Below are positions 32,771 to 41,289 of a stretch of 64,000 nt of DNA, one piece after another. The stretch lies in contig DASUKA010000088.1 in the NCBI GenBank assembly GCA_036278935.1, positions 1 to 64,000 of the forward strand, in the 5' to 3' direction. The translations under genes were made by a program, and so were the position numbers. The DNA is from DASSNR01 sp036278935 (GTDB taxonomy: Bacteria; Gemmatimonadota; Gemmatimonadetes; Gemmatimonadales; Gemmatimonadaceae). The notes under the pieces are model-generated. The model saw only the letters and a program-made list of their open reading frames with translations, ran no database searches and had not been told where the DNA came from. Numbering within the stretch: position 1 is the first letter of the stretch; the number at the start of each line of letters is the position of its first letter.

Positions 32771-33589
32771 GCATCAACTTCCACGTGGACGCCGCCCGGC
32801 GGCGTGCTCGGCGGCATCGTGCACGAGGCAATCGGTCGTGCAACCCAACTCGCCAGCGCGGAGTCGCGCCTGCGTGAGGCCGTGCGCCGCGCGCGGGACC
32901 ATCGCGACTTTGCCGGCGCCCTGCGCGGGCCCTCGGTCGGTGTCATCGCCGAGGTCAAACGGCGCTCGCCGTCAAAGGGGACCATCAATCCCGCCCTCTC
33001 CGCCGGGGCGCAAGCTGCGGCCTACGTATCCGGTGGCGCGGCGGCGATCTCCATTCTCACGGAGCCCGTGCACTTCGGCGGCTCGGGCGCGGATCTGGAG
33101 GAAGCCCGCGCGCGTGTGCCGGTCCCCATTCTGAAGAAGGACTTTCACGTGGAGCCGGTGCAACTGCTGGAAGCGCGTGCGCTGGGGGCGTCCGCGGTGC
33201 TGCTCATCGTGCGGGCACTCTCGCCACGGCAGCTGCCGGTGATGGCCAGCGCGGCGCGCGATCTGGGGCTCGAGATGCTCGTGGAGGTCCACTCCGAGGC
33301 GGAGCTCGAGCGGGCGCTGGCCATCGATGCTGCGGTCATCGGCGTCAACAGCCGCGACCTCGAATCGCTGGACGTGAGCCCATCCACCAGCGCGCGGCTG
33401 ATCCCGATGATCCCTGCCGGGGTGGTGGCGGTCGCGGAGAGCGGAATGCGGGAGGCGGCCGACGTGGCGGCGGTGGCGGCGGCGGGGGCGGACGCAGTGC
33501 TGGTGGGCTCCGCCATATCGGCGTCGCCAGATCCGGAGGCCGCGGTGCGTGCGCTGAGCAGCATACCGCGGTGTGGCCGTGAGCGTTGA
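32765..33589 (+). CDS. trpC: Indole-3-glycerol phosphate synthase
   Basis: Converts CdRP to indole-3-glycerol phosphate. TIM barrel with VIAEVKRRSPSKG, AAISILTEPVHFGGS, PILKKDFHVEPVQL (catalytic lysine), GVNSRDLESLDV and VAESGMREAADV. Length 274. GTG 32765 overlaps the lexA -35 box; GTG 32804 (VLGGIVHEA) would be a shorter start and is also plausible. The end overlaps trpF. Confidence 0.94.
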   Translation: MQASTSTWTPPGGVLGGIVHEAIGRATQLASAESRLREAVRRARDHRDFAGALRGPSVGVIAEVKRRSPSKGTINPALSAGAQAAAYVSGGAAAISILTEPVHFGGSGADLEEARARVPVPILKKDFHVEPVQLLEARALGASAVLLIVRALSPRQLPVMASAARDLGLEMLVEVHSEAELERALAIDAAVIGVNSRDLESLDVSPSTSARLIPMIPAGVVAVAESGMREAADVAAVAAAGADAVLVGSAISASPDPEAAVRALSSIPRCGRER

Positions 33590-34229
33590 GATCAAGTTCT
33601 GCGGGCTCACGCGAGCGGAGGACGCTCTCGCGGCGGGCGAGCTCGGGGCGCACTACGTGGGCGTGGTATTCGCAGAGGGCTCCGTGCGGCGGCTCGACCC
33701 GTCTCGCGCGGCTGCCGTGCTGGACGCGGCCGGCGAGCAGGCACAGCGCGCCGGCATATTCGGGACGCTCGACGTACGGGAGGTGTCCCGCGTGGCGCGT
33801 ACGGCACGGCTGCACGTGGCGCAGCTGCACGGCGACCCCGACGCCTCCCAGGTGCGCGCTGTGCGGGAAGTGGCCGGCGTGGCAGTGTGGGCGGTCATCC
33901 GGGTGCACGGCAATGCACTGCCAGCCCACTTTGAAGAGCTGGCCGAGGCGGCGGACGCGGTGGTGCTCGACACATACACGCCCGGCCGGTTGGGCGGCAC
34001 CGGCGTGCCGTTCGATTGGCGCGCCATCGGCCGGTTGCCGCTTGCTGGCGTCGCGCGCCGCGTCGCGGCGGGCGGCCTCACGCCGGCAAATGTGACCGAG
34101 GCGCTGGCGGCGCTCGCTCCGGATGTTGTGGATGTCTCCTCCGGCGTCGAGTGCGAGCCGGGCATCAAGGACCACGCGCGCATGCGCGCCTTTGTGGACG
34201 CCGTGCGGCGCTGGGAGCGGGAGCCATGA
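33573..34229 (+). CDS. trpF: Phosphoribosylanthranilate isomerase
   Basis: Isomerises PRA to CdRP. Small TIM barrel of 218 residues with the catalytic Cys in IKFCGLTRAEDA, then VAQLHGD, VVLDTY and the ending VDVSSGVECEPGIKD. GTG 33573 (or 33579) overlaps trpC by 11-17 bases; the stop overlaps trpB by ATGA. Confidence 0.94.
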   Translation: MAVSVEIKFCGLTRAEDALAAGELGAHYVGVVFAEGSVRRLDPSRAAAVLDAAGEQAQRAGIFGTLDVREVSRVARTARLHVAQLHGDPDASQVRAVREVAGVAVWAVIRVHGNALPAHFEELAEAADAVVLDTYTPGRLGGTGVPFDWRAIGRLPLAGVARRVAAGGLTPANVTEALAALAPDVVDVSSGVECEPGIKDHARMRAFVDAVRRWEREP

Positions 34230-35413
34230 CCACCACGCACCTCCGGGACCACTTCGGCATCTTCGGTGGGCAGTATGTGCCCGAGACGCTCGTGCCGGCG
34301 CTCGATGAACTGACGCACGCGCTGGACGAGGCGCAGCGTGATCCGGCGTTTGCAGCGGAGCTCGCGAGTTTGCTTTCGACCTACGTGGGTCGTCCTTCTC
34401 CGGTAAGCGATGCCCCCCGGTTCTCCGCCGTGGTGGGCACTCCGGTGTACCTCAAACGCGAGGATCTGAACCACACCGGAGCGCACAAGATCAACAACAC
34501 CGTGGGGCAGGCGCTGCTCGCCCGTCGCATGGGAAAGTCGCGCATCATCGCTGAAACGGGCGCCGGGCAGCACGGTGTGGCGACGGCCACCATCTGTGCG
34601 CGCTTCGGGCTTGCCTGTGTGGTCTACATGGGCGAGGAGGACATGCGGCGGCAGGCGCTCAACGTCTTCCGCATGCAACTGCTGGGGGCGGAGGTCGTCC
34701 CGGTGACCGCCGGGACGCGGACGCTCAAGGATGCGACAAGCGAAGCGATTCGCGATTGGGTCACACATGTCACCGACACGCATTACATCATCGGCTCTGT
34801 GGTGGGCCCGGCGCCCTATCCCCGCATGGTGCGCGACTTCCAGTCGATCATCGGCCAGGAAGCGCGCGCGCAGATGCTCTCGCGGATTGGACGGTTGCCG
34901 GCGACCATCGTGGCATGCGTCGGTGGGGGCTCGAACGCCATGGGAATCTTCCACGCATTCGTGGAGGATGCAGGCGTGGAGTTGATCGGGGTGGAGGCCG
35001 CGGGCGAAGGACTCGATACCGCCCACCACGCGGCATCGCTCTCGAGAGGGCGGCCCGGGGTGCTGCATGGCGCCCTCAGCTATCTGCTACAGGACGCGGG
35101 TGGTCAGGTGCACCCCGCGCACTCCATCTCGGCGGGGCTCGATTATCCCGGCGTCGGGCCGGAGCACTCGTACCTCAAGGACTCGGGCCGCGCAACGTAC
35201 GTGTCCGTCACCGATGAGCAGGCCCTCGAGGGCTTTCGGCTGCTCAGCCGTCTGGAAGGGATCATTCCCGCGCTCGAGAGCGCGCACGCCGTGGCGTGGC
35301 TGGCGTCCCAGGCGGGACGCTGGAGCGATGACGCCCCGGTGCTCCTCTGCGTTTCCGGACGCGGCGACAAGGATGTGGCGCAGGTGAGCGAGCGGATGCG
35401 GGACGCGCGGTGA
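34226..35413 (+). CDS. trpB: Tryptophan synthase beta subunit
   Basis: PLP enzyme joining indole and serine. It has the standard N-terminus HFGIFGGQYVPETLVPAL, the PLP lysine Lys88 in HTGAHKINNTVGQ, the ETGAGQHGVA loop, the phosphate loop GGGSNAMG, and the monovalent-cation region near GLDYPGVGPEHSYL. Length 395. The next gene is not trpA but a HEAT protein beginning in the trpB stop. Confidence 0.96.
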   Translation: MTTTHLRDHFGIFGGQYVPETLVPALDELTHALDEAQRDPAFAAELASLLSTYVGRPSPVSDAPRFSAVVGTPVYLKREDLNHTGAHKINNTVGQALLARRMGKSRIIAETGAGQHGVATATICARFGLACVVYMGEEDMRRQALNVFRMQLLGAEVVPVTAGTRTLKDATSEAIRDWVTHVTDTHYIIGSVVGPAPYPRMVRDFQSIIGQEARAQMLSRIGRLPATIVACVGGGSNAMGIFHAFVEDAGVELIGVEAAGEGLDTAHHAASLSRGRPGVLHGALSYLLQDAGGQVHPAHSISAGLDYPGVGPEHSYLKDSGRATYVSVTDEQALEGFRLLSRLEGIIPALESAHAVAWLASQAGRWSDDAPVLLCVSGRGDKDVAQVSERMRDAR

Positions 35414-37113
35414 GCTCCTCGGTCCCCGTGCTGGATGGCCAGGACGATGCCGCCGCGGAAGCGGCACCCACGCCCTTCTCGCCCGCCCTTGTGGAGGAGA
35501 TGCTCCGAAGCCTCACCAAGACCATCCGCACGCACCAGCTCTACCTCCCGAACAATCCGATCTATCAGCGAGCGATCGACGGGCTGCGCGTCGCCTTCGC
35601 GGCGCTCTGGCAGGAAACCAGCGAGCTCGTCATCGAGGTCACGGCGAGTGAGTTTCGCTGGCTGGGACACGTGGTGATGCGCGAGACGTCGCGTGCGGAG
35701 AGCCTGCCGTGGGTGTTCTACAAGGACGGTCTGCGCGAGCTCACCTTTCTGCAGGGGGTCGAGGACAGCGAGCTTGCGGTGCTGCTCGATATCATCCACC
35801 GCATTCGGATCGCCTCGCCGGAGGAGGATGATCTGCTCACCCTGCTGTGGGAGCAGGAGTTTCTCTCGTTCCGCTATCGCTTTGTCGATGTGGCCTTCGA
35901 CGACGCGGCACCGCTCACTCCGGGCGAGGCGCACGAACCGGCGACGAAGGCATCGGTGCGGGACGAGGTGGCGGCGGAGGAGATGCATCCGAACATCGTT
36001 CGGATGGAGGACTTCGATTCGGCCACGTATTTCCTGGACGAGCAGGAAGTGGACTATCTGCGCCGCGAGATTCAGACCGAGTACCAGACTGATCTGCGTC
36101 GCAATATCATCGCGATGCTGCTCGACATCTTCGAGCTGGAGACGAGCCCCGCGACGCGTGAGGAACTTTGCGGGGTTCTCGAGGGGGTGGTGCTGCATCT
36201 GCTCTCGGAGGGGCAGTACGGGGCCGTGGCGTACCTCCTGCGCGAGGCGAAGACGGTTGCCTCTCGCGCGGCGGAGCTCACGGCGGAGCATCGGGCGCGC
36301 CTGGCGCAACTACCGGCCCGCCTCGGCCAACCCGACGTGCTCTCGGAGCTGCTTCGGGCGCTGGATAGCGCCGAGGCGATCCCCGCGCAGGAGGATCTCG
36401 ATGCCCTGTTCGAGCAACTCGGTGGCGGCACACTCGGCGTCGTGCTGGGATGGGTCGGTCGCGTGCAGAACACGCTCCTGAGCGCTATTCTGGAGAAGAC
36501 CGCCACACGCTTGGCCGCGGCCAATACGGGCGCGCTCGTCCAGCTCATCGCCAGCACAGATGAGGCCGTATCGCTGGAGGCGATGCGTCGATCGGGTGCA
36601 TTGCGCACGCCGGCCGCCGTCACGCCGCTCGGCGCCATCCTGAGTGGGGCTTCGGTGCGGCTGCGCCAGGGTGCGGCGCAGGCCCTGGCGGAAATCGGCT
36701 CGCCTGGCGCGCTGCGGCTGCTGGAGGATGCGGTGGATGACGAGGACCGCGACGTGCGCCTCACCGCCGTGCGCGCCCTCGGCGCTTTCAATCACCGGGC
36801 GGCCCTGCCGAAGGTGGGCGACGTCGTGAGTGGGAAGGCGGTGCGCGACTGCGATCTCACCGAGAAAATGGTCTTCTTCGAGGCGTTCAGCATCCTGGCC
36901 GGCGATGGGGGCATCGAACCGCTGGACCGGCTCCTCAACGCGAAAGGGTTGTTCGGCCGTCGTGCCGACCCCGAAACACGGGCGTGCGCCGCCATGGCGT
37001 TGGGAAGGATCGGGACGCGCGACGCCATGGCAACCCTCGAGCGGGCGGCCAGCGACAAGGATGTGCTGGTACGGAACGCGATCAACAAGGCACTCCGCGG
37101 GGGCGGCACATGA
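35410..37113 (+). CDS. HEAT-repeat protein with an N-terminal domain shared with the next gene
   Basis: A 567-residue soluble protein. Residues about 25-170 resemble the N-terminus of the HD-GYP protein downstream (QLYLPNNPIYQRAID here, QLYPPDNPVVQKTLD there). A linker and helical middle follow. Residues about 360-565 are HEAT-like helical repeats (for example LRQGAAQALAEIGSPGALRL and DVRLTAVRALGAFNHRAAL). HEAT domains are protein-binding scaffolds, and no enzymatic motif is seen. The GTG start overlaps the trpB stop (GTGA), and the end overlaps the HD-GYP gene by ATGA. It is probably the partner or adaptor of that enzyme. Confidence 0.75.
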   Translation: MSSSVPVLDGQDDAAAEAAPTPFSPALVEEMLRSLTKTIRTHQLYLPNNPIYQRAIDGLRVAFAALWQETSELVIEVTASEFRWLGHVVMRETSRAESLPWVFYKDGLRELTFLQGVEDSELAVLLDIIHRIRIASPEEDDLLTLLWEQEFLSFRYRFVDVAFDDAAPLTPGEAHEPATKASVRDEVAAEEMHPNIVRMEDFDSATYFLDEQEVDYLRREIQTEYQTDLRRNIIAMLLDIFELETSPATREELCGVLEGVVLHLLSEGQYGAVAYLLREAKTVASRAAELTAEHRARLAQLPARLGQPDVLSELLRALDSAEAIPAQEDLDALFEQLGGGTLGVVLGWVGRVQNTLLSAILEKTATRLAAANTGALVQLIASTDEAVSLEAMRRSGALRTPAAVTPLGAILSGASVRLRQGAAQALAEIGSPGALRLLEDAVDDEDRDVRLTAVRALGAFNHRAALPKVGDVVSGKAVRDCDLTEKMVFFEAFSILAGDGGIEPLDRLLNAKGLFGRRADPETRACAAMALGRIGTRDAMATLERAASDKDVLVRNAINKALRGGGT

Positions 37114-38594
37114 CCGGGGCGCCGGTAACCATCCCCGACAGCACCGCGCAGCCGGCGGTGACGCTGGCCGGCCGCGGGAGCGACGCCTTTGCGCGGGTGG
37201 CGGGGCGTGACTTGCTCATGGCGTTCTACGGCGCACTCAGGGCCATTCAGCTCTACCCCCCGGACAATCCCGTTGTCCAGAAGACGCTCGACGAGGTGGT
37301 GCGCCTGAACGCGGAGTTCCTGCGGCACGAACGGGAGCTCGAAGTGCGCCTGTCCGGCGGGTTCATTTTCATCAACACCACACGTCTTCGCCTGGACATC
37401 GACACCTTTGCCAGCTTCGGCCGTATTCGCGACGTCTTCGTCAAGGCCGGGGTCGGTGTGATCCGCGTGCGCGAGGAGGCGACCCCGCGCGAGTGGATGG
37501 TGTTCCTGTCGCTGCTGCAGGCGCCCGCATCTGATGATCCCTTCGAGACGCTGGAGTCCATCCTGGCGCGTCTGACGGAGCTCGAGATTGCTGCCTTTGA
37601 CCTCGGACCGCCCTCCGAGGTGGACGACGAGCTGCTGGAGCGCGCCAAGGAAGCGGCCAAGCGGACATATACGCAATCGGTGCATGTGACCAAGGAGGTC
37701 ATCAACTCCGTCCGCATGGGCCGGAGTCCCAACATCAAGCGGATCAAGCGCGTGGTGCAGGGGATTGTCGATCAGATCCTCAACGAGGAGGCATCGCTGA
37801 TGGGCCTGACGACGCTGCGCGATTACGACGAGTACACGTTCGTGCATAGCGTGAACGTCTGCATCTTCTCCGTAGCACTAGGCCGAAAGCTCGGACTCAC
37901 GCGCTTTCAGCTGTACGAGCTCGGCATTGCCGCCCTCATGCACGACATCGGCAAGGCCCGCATCCCTGCCGAGGTGCTGCACAAGCCTGGTTCGTTGACC
38001 GACGACGAATGGCGAACCATGTGCTCCCATCCGTGGCTTGGCGTGTTGGCGCTGTTCGGAATGCGTGGGCATAGCGATATTCCCTATCGCGCCATGGTCG
38101 TCGCCTTCGAACACCACAAGAAGACGGACCTCTCGGGCTACCCGCGGCACCTGCGGCCGAGAACGATGGGGATGTTCAGCCGCATCGTGGCGGTCGCCGA
38201 CGGCTTTGATGCGGCGACATCGCAGCGCGTGTACCAGTCGGAACCAATGTCTCCCGCCGACGTGTTGCGGGAGATGCGTCACAACCCGCGGCGCGGGATG
38301 GACCAGGTGGTGGTGAAGGGGTTCATGAGCCTGGTGGGACACTACCCGGTGGGGACGGTGGTAGTGCTCGACAGCTTCGAGCTGGCGATCGTGCACTCGG
38401 TGAACCCGGTTCCGGAGGCGATCTCGCGTCCCCTCGTTCGCATCGTGAGCGACGACCGCGGCAACATGCTCTTCCCTGGACATGTCGTGGATCTCAACGA
38501 GCGCGACCCGGATACGGACGCATACTTGCGCACCATCATCAAGGTGACGGACCCCGAACGCTACGGCATCCGTGTCGGCGACTACTTCGTCTGA
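37110..38594 (+). CDS. HD-GYP domain phosphohydrolase (putative c-di-GMP phosphodiesterase)
   Basis: A 494-residue protein. Residues about 30-165 are an N-terminal domain shared with the upstream HEAT protein. The HD-GYP domain (about 235-430) has a metal His246 (TFVHSVNV), the HD pair His278/Asp279 in MHDIGKARIP, the histidine pair 335-336 in EHHKKTD, and the GYP triad at 343-345 (LSGYPRHL). About 60 C-terminal residues follow the domain. Degradation of c-di-GMP or a related dinucleotide is the family expectation. It lies between trpB and trpA with overlaps on both sides (4 and 23 bases). Confidence 0.85.
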   Translation: MTGAPVTIPDSTAQPAVTLAGRGSDAFARVAGRDLLMAFYGALRAIQLYPPDNPVVQKTLDEVVRLNAEFLRHERELEVRLSGGFIFINTTRLRLDIDTFASFGRIRDVFVKAGVGVIRVREEATPREWMVFLSLLQAPASDDPFETLESILARLTELEIAAFDLGPPSEVDDELLERAKEAAKRTYTQSVHVTKEVINSVRMGRSPNIKRIKRVVQGIVDQILNEEASLMGLTTLRDYDEYTFVHSVNVCIFSVALGRKLGLTRFQLYELGIAALMHDIGKARIPAEVLHKPGSLTDDEWRTMCSHPWLGVLALFGMRGHSDIPYRAMVVAFEHHKKTDLSGYPRHLRPRTMGMFSRIVAVADGFDAATSQRVYQSEPMSPADVLREMRHNPRRGMDQVVVKGFMSLVGHYPVGTVVVLDSFELAIVHSVNPVPEAISRPLVRIVSDDRGNMLFPGHVVDLNERDPDTDAYLRTIIKVTDPERYGIRVGDYFV

Positions 38595-39363
38595 TGTGAT
38601 TGCGCGGCGTCTGGCCGCGCTGCGCGCCGAGGGCCGGCGTGCCCTCGTCATCTACGTGACGGCGGGACATCCGACCGTGGACGAGTCGATCGCGCTCATT
38701 CGTGGGCTGCCGACGAGCGGCGCGGACATCATCGAGGTAGGCGTACCGTTCTCCGATCCGCTGGCGGACGGGCCCGTCATTCAGGCGAGCTCGCAGCAGG
38801 TGCTGGCGGCCGGCATGGATTTCACCGGGGTGCTGGACATTGTGGCTCGCGCTCGTGCCGAGGCGCCCACCGTGCTCTTCAGCTACCTCAATCCGCTGCT
38901 CTCGGCCGGTCCCGACGCGCTCGACAGGGCGGCGGATGCTGGCGCCAGCGGCCTGTTGGTCACCGATCTTCCGGTGGGTGCTGACCCGCCGCTCGAGGCG
39001 CGGTTCGGTGAGAGCCCGCTGGCGTTCATCCGCCTGGTGGCACCCACCACGCCGCCGGCGCGCATGGCGGAGATCGCGCGTCATGGCTCGGGCTTCGTCT
39101 ATCTGATCAGCCGGCTGGGCGTCACCGGAGCCCGTGCCGATGTGCCCGCCGAGCTTCCACGCACGGTCGCGTTGCTGCGCGAGGCCACTACGCTTCCCAT
39201 CTGCGTGGGCTTCGGGATCTCCCGCCCCGAGCAGGCAGCGGCAGTTGGGCGACTGGCGGACGGCGTGGCGGTGGGAAGTGCGGTCGTGAGCGCCGCCGCC
39301 GGTGGCGCGGATCGCGCCCTGGAACTGGTGCGCACGCTGCGCGCGGGGCTGGACGCGCTGTAG
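38572..39363 (+). CDS. trpA: Tryptophan synthase alpha subunit
   Basis: Cleaves indole-3-glycerol phosphate to indole. It has the catalytic Glu55 in IIEVGVPFSDPLADGP and Asp66, then FSYLNPLL, LLVTDLP, SRLGVTGARA and VGFGISRPEQA. Length 263. Start GTG 38572 overlaps the HD-GYP gene by 23 bases; GTG 38596, two bases after that stop, is an alternative. Confidence 0.95.
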   Translation: MSATTSSDVIARRLAALRAEGRRALVIYVTAGHPTVDESIALIRGLPTSGADIIEVGVPFSDPLADGPVIQASSQQVLAAGMDFTGVLDIVARARAEAPTVLFSYLNPLLSAGPDALDRAADAGASGLLVTDLPVGADPPLEARFGESPLAFIRLVAPTTPPARMAEIARHGSGFVYLISRLGVTGARADVPAELPRTVALLREATTLPICVGFGISRPEQAAAVGRLADGVAVGSAVVSAAAGGADRALELVRTLRAGLDAL

Positions 39364-39372
39364 GAGCGCGGT

Positions 39373-40815
39373 CTACCGCTCCACGCGCAGGGCGCGCTCA
39401 AGCGCCGCATCCGGACGGACGAACACCGTCCGCGCTCGCTCGACCCGCACTCTCCCCGGGGGGTCGCCGCGCCCTTTCCGCACATACTTGCGCCGCGTCC
39501 AATCGACGGGGACCAGCGTCGAGCTTCGCATACGGCTGTGCCACGCGGCCAGCATCGCGGCCTCCTCCAGATCACGGGCGGGCGGGGACTCATTGCGCGT
39601 CCATCGCAACACCACGTGCGCGCCGGCGGCATCGCGCGCATGCAGCCAGACATCGTTGGGCGACGCGTAATGAAAGGTGAGCTGGTCGTTCGCCGCTGCA
39701 CCGCGCCCCACACGGATCTCCAGCCCGCCGCTGGATCGATAGCTGCGATACGGTCTGGCGACGGGTGACTCGGCCGCTGCCGCGGATGCTACACCTCGCT
39801 CCTTGACCCGCCCGTCCGCCGTGGGCCGCTCGAGTGCCGCGGCCAGTTCCACCCGTGCGATCCGATCGGGCAGCCGTTCAAGTGCACGCTCCATCGAGCG
39901 CACATCGCGATACAGCCGCTCCGCCGTGTCGACCGAGCGCTCGCCGGTGCGTGCAGGCACGGTCTGGAGACTGCCGTCGGGAAGCCGGACGGTCTCTGGC
40001 GCGGGGAGGTCGCCGAGCATCATGAGGGCGTCGGCCAGCTGGCGCCAGCGGGGAGCGTTCGCGGCATGCGCCAGCTCGTCGCGCATGCGCTCAAGCGCCC
40101 GCGCTCTCCGGGACGGCGCGTGGGACGGCTCGGACGCAGACGACGTCGGCGCTGGCTCGATGAGCGACGGGGCTGTTTCCGCGTCGTCGCACCACGCGAA
40201 CGCCACGAGCTGCCCGCCGCAGCGTGCCGGCTGCGGGGCAGGGAGCGTGCACACGGTCTGGTAGGCCTCGATGGCGCGTGCCTCGCCCAAGCGCACGAGC
40301 CATCTCGCGAGCATCGGGCTCATCCATCGTCCACTCAGCAGCAGATCCTGGTTGCCGTGGGTCACGGCCTGGGCAATCTCGTCGGGCGTGAGGAGCGGGC
40401 GTGGTGTGGCGGCGGCCGGCAGCGCTGCACCGAGCGCGGCCAGCCGCTGGCTCGCTCCGCCGCTGAGCAGGGCCCCCCGTGCTGTGGGCACCAGGCTGAC
40501 TTCCAGGGTGGCGTGGCGCACCGGCGACCCGCGGAAGGTACCGGGGCGCTCGAAACGCACGATAAAGCGCCGATCGTCAATCGGGGCCGATACCTCGGCA
40601 ACGGTCCAGCCCTGAAGGTTCCCGTGCTCCGGCGGCTCCGCCATCTCCTCCACCCGCGCGTTCGGCGCCGATAGGCCGATGCGTATGGGCGGGGAGCCAT
40701 CCACGGCGAGGAGCACGACATGGGCGGCCCGGTCAAGCAGACATGCACGGGTGCGCCGACCGCGCCATCGCGCATCCAATTCGCGTGCGATGTAGTGCGC
40801 CGTGAGGCTATCCAT
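39373..40815 (-). CDS. NFACT-family protein (RqcH/Rqc2-like)
   Basis: A 480-residue member of the NFACT (FbpA/Rqc2) family, which in well-studied bacteria binds the obstructed 50S subunit and adds alanine tails to stalled chains. The N-terminal NFACT-N domain begins SLTAHYIARELDARW and has a DDR motif (IDDRRF). A helical middle follows, and the NFACT-R domain has NDQLTFHYASPNDVWLHARD and GAHVVLR. It is shorter than RqcH (about 570), mainly in the coiled-coil M domain. With tmRNA also encoded, two rescue systems would coexist. Start ATG 40815. The gene converges with trpA, 9 bases apart. Confidence 0.82.
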   Translation of the reverse strand: MDSLTAHYIARELDARWRGRRTRACLLDRAAHVVLLAVDGSPPIRIGLSAPNARVEEMAEPPEHGNLQGWTVAEVSAPIDDRRFIVRFERPGTFRGSPVRHATLEVSLVPTARGALLSGGASQRLAALGAALPAAATPRPLLTPDEIAQAVTHGNQDLLLSGRWMSPMLARWLVRLGEARAIEAYQTVCTLPAPQPARCGGQLVAFAWCDDAETAPSLIEPAPTSSASEPSHAPSRRARALERMRDELAHAANAPRWRQLADALMMLGDLPAPETVRLPDGSLQTVPARTGERSVDTAERLYRDVRSMERALERLPDRIARVELAAALERPTADGRVKERGVASAAAAESPVARPYRSYRSSGGLEIRVGRGAAANDQLTFHYASPNDVWLHARDAAGAHVVLRWTRNESPPARDLEEAAMLAAWHSRMRSSTLVPVDWTRRKYVRKGRGDPPGRVRVERARTVFVRPDAALERALRVER

Positions 40816-40833
40816 CGGAACGACGCGGCAGGT

Positions 40834-40862
40834 TTGACACGCGCGCACGATGCCGGTACGTT
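40834..40862 (+). promoter_or_regulatory. Promoter of the folK-pan operon
   Basis: TTGACA (40834-40839), 17-base spacer, TACGTT (40857-40862); the start is near 40869, about 10 bases before the folK ATG. Confidence 0.55.
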
Positions 40863-40875
40863 CCGGCCGTGTCAA
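40847..40875 (-). promoter_or_regulatory. Possible promoter of the NFACT gene, overlapping the folK promoter
   Basis: On the minus strand TTGACA (40875-40870), 17-base spacer, CATCGT (40852-40847, weak). The two -35 boxes form an inverted repeat TTGACAC / GTGTCAA, and the promoters face each other. Confidence 0.4.
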
Positions 40876-40878
40876 CCG

Positions 40879-41289
40879 ATGTCTGACATCGCTTACGTCG
40901 CGCTCGGATCCAACCTCGGTGATCGGGCCGGCTACCTCGCACAAGGGCGGATGGCGCTCGCGGAGTTGCCGGGGAGCCGTATCGTGGCGGTGTCACCTGT
41001 GGAGGAAACGCCGCCGGTAGGCGACGTGCCGCAGGGCTCGTATCTGAACCAGATGGTCGCTCTCGAGACATCCCTTGCTCCGCGGGCCCTGCTGGACGCG
41101 CTCCTCGCGATCGAGCAACGCGCTGGACGTGTACGCGGGGTTCGGTGGGGACCACGAACGCTCGACCTGGATATCGTGATGTTCGAAGGGCAGGAAGTGC
41201 ATGAGCCCGACCTGATCGTGCCGCATCCGGAACTGCCGAACCGGGATTTCTGGCAGCGGGAGCTCTCTGAACTCACCGGTGGGCGATGA
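40879..41289 (+). CDS. folK: HPPK, 6-hydroxymethyl-7,8-dihydropterin pyrophosphokinase
   Basis: Folate pathway enzyme transferring pyrophosphate from ATP to the pterin. A short protein of 136 residues with YVALGSNLGDR, the SPVEETPPVG loop, YLNQMVALET, RWGPRTLDLDIVMF (metal-binding Asp pair) and PHPELPNRDF. It starts about 63 bases from the divergent NFACT gene and overlaps panB by ATGA. Confidence 0.93.
   Translation: MSDIAYVALGSNLGDRAGYLAQGRMALAELPGSRIVAVSPVEETPPVGDVPQGSYLNQMVALETSLAPRALLDALLAIEQRAGRVRGVRWGPRTLDLDIVMFEGQEVHEPDLIVPHPELPNRDFWQRELSELTGGR

Noticed and set aside
30986..39363. Attenuator or T-box leader for the trp genes
   Set aside because: The leader before the GAF gene is too short (about 18 bases), trpD lies inside a coding overlap, and I found no Trp-codon-rich leader peptide.
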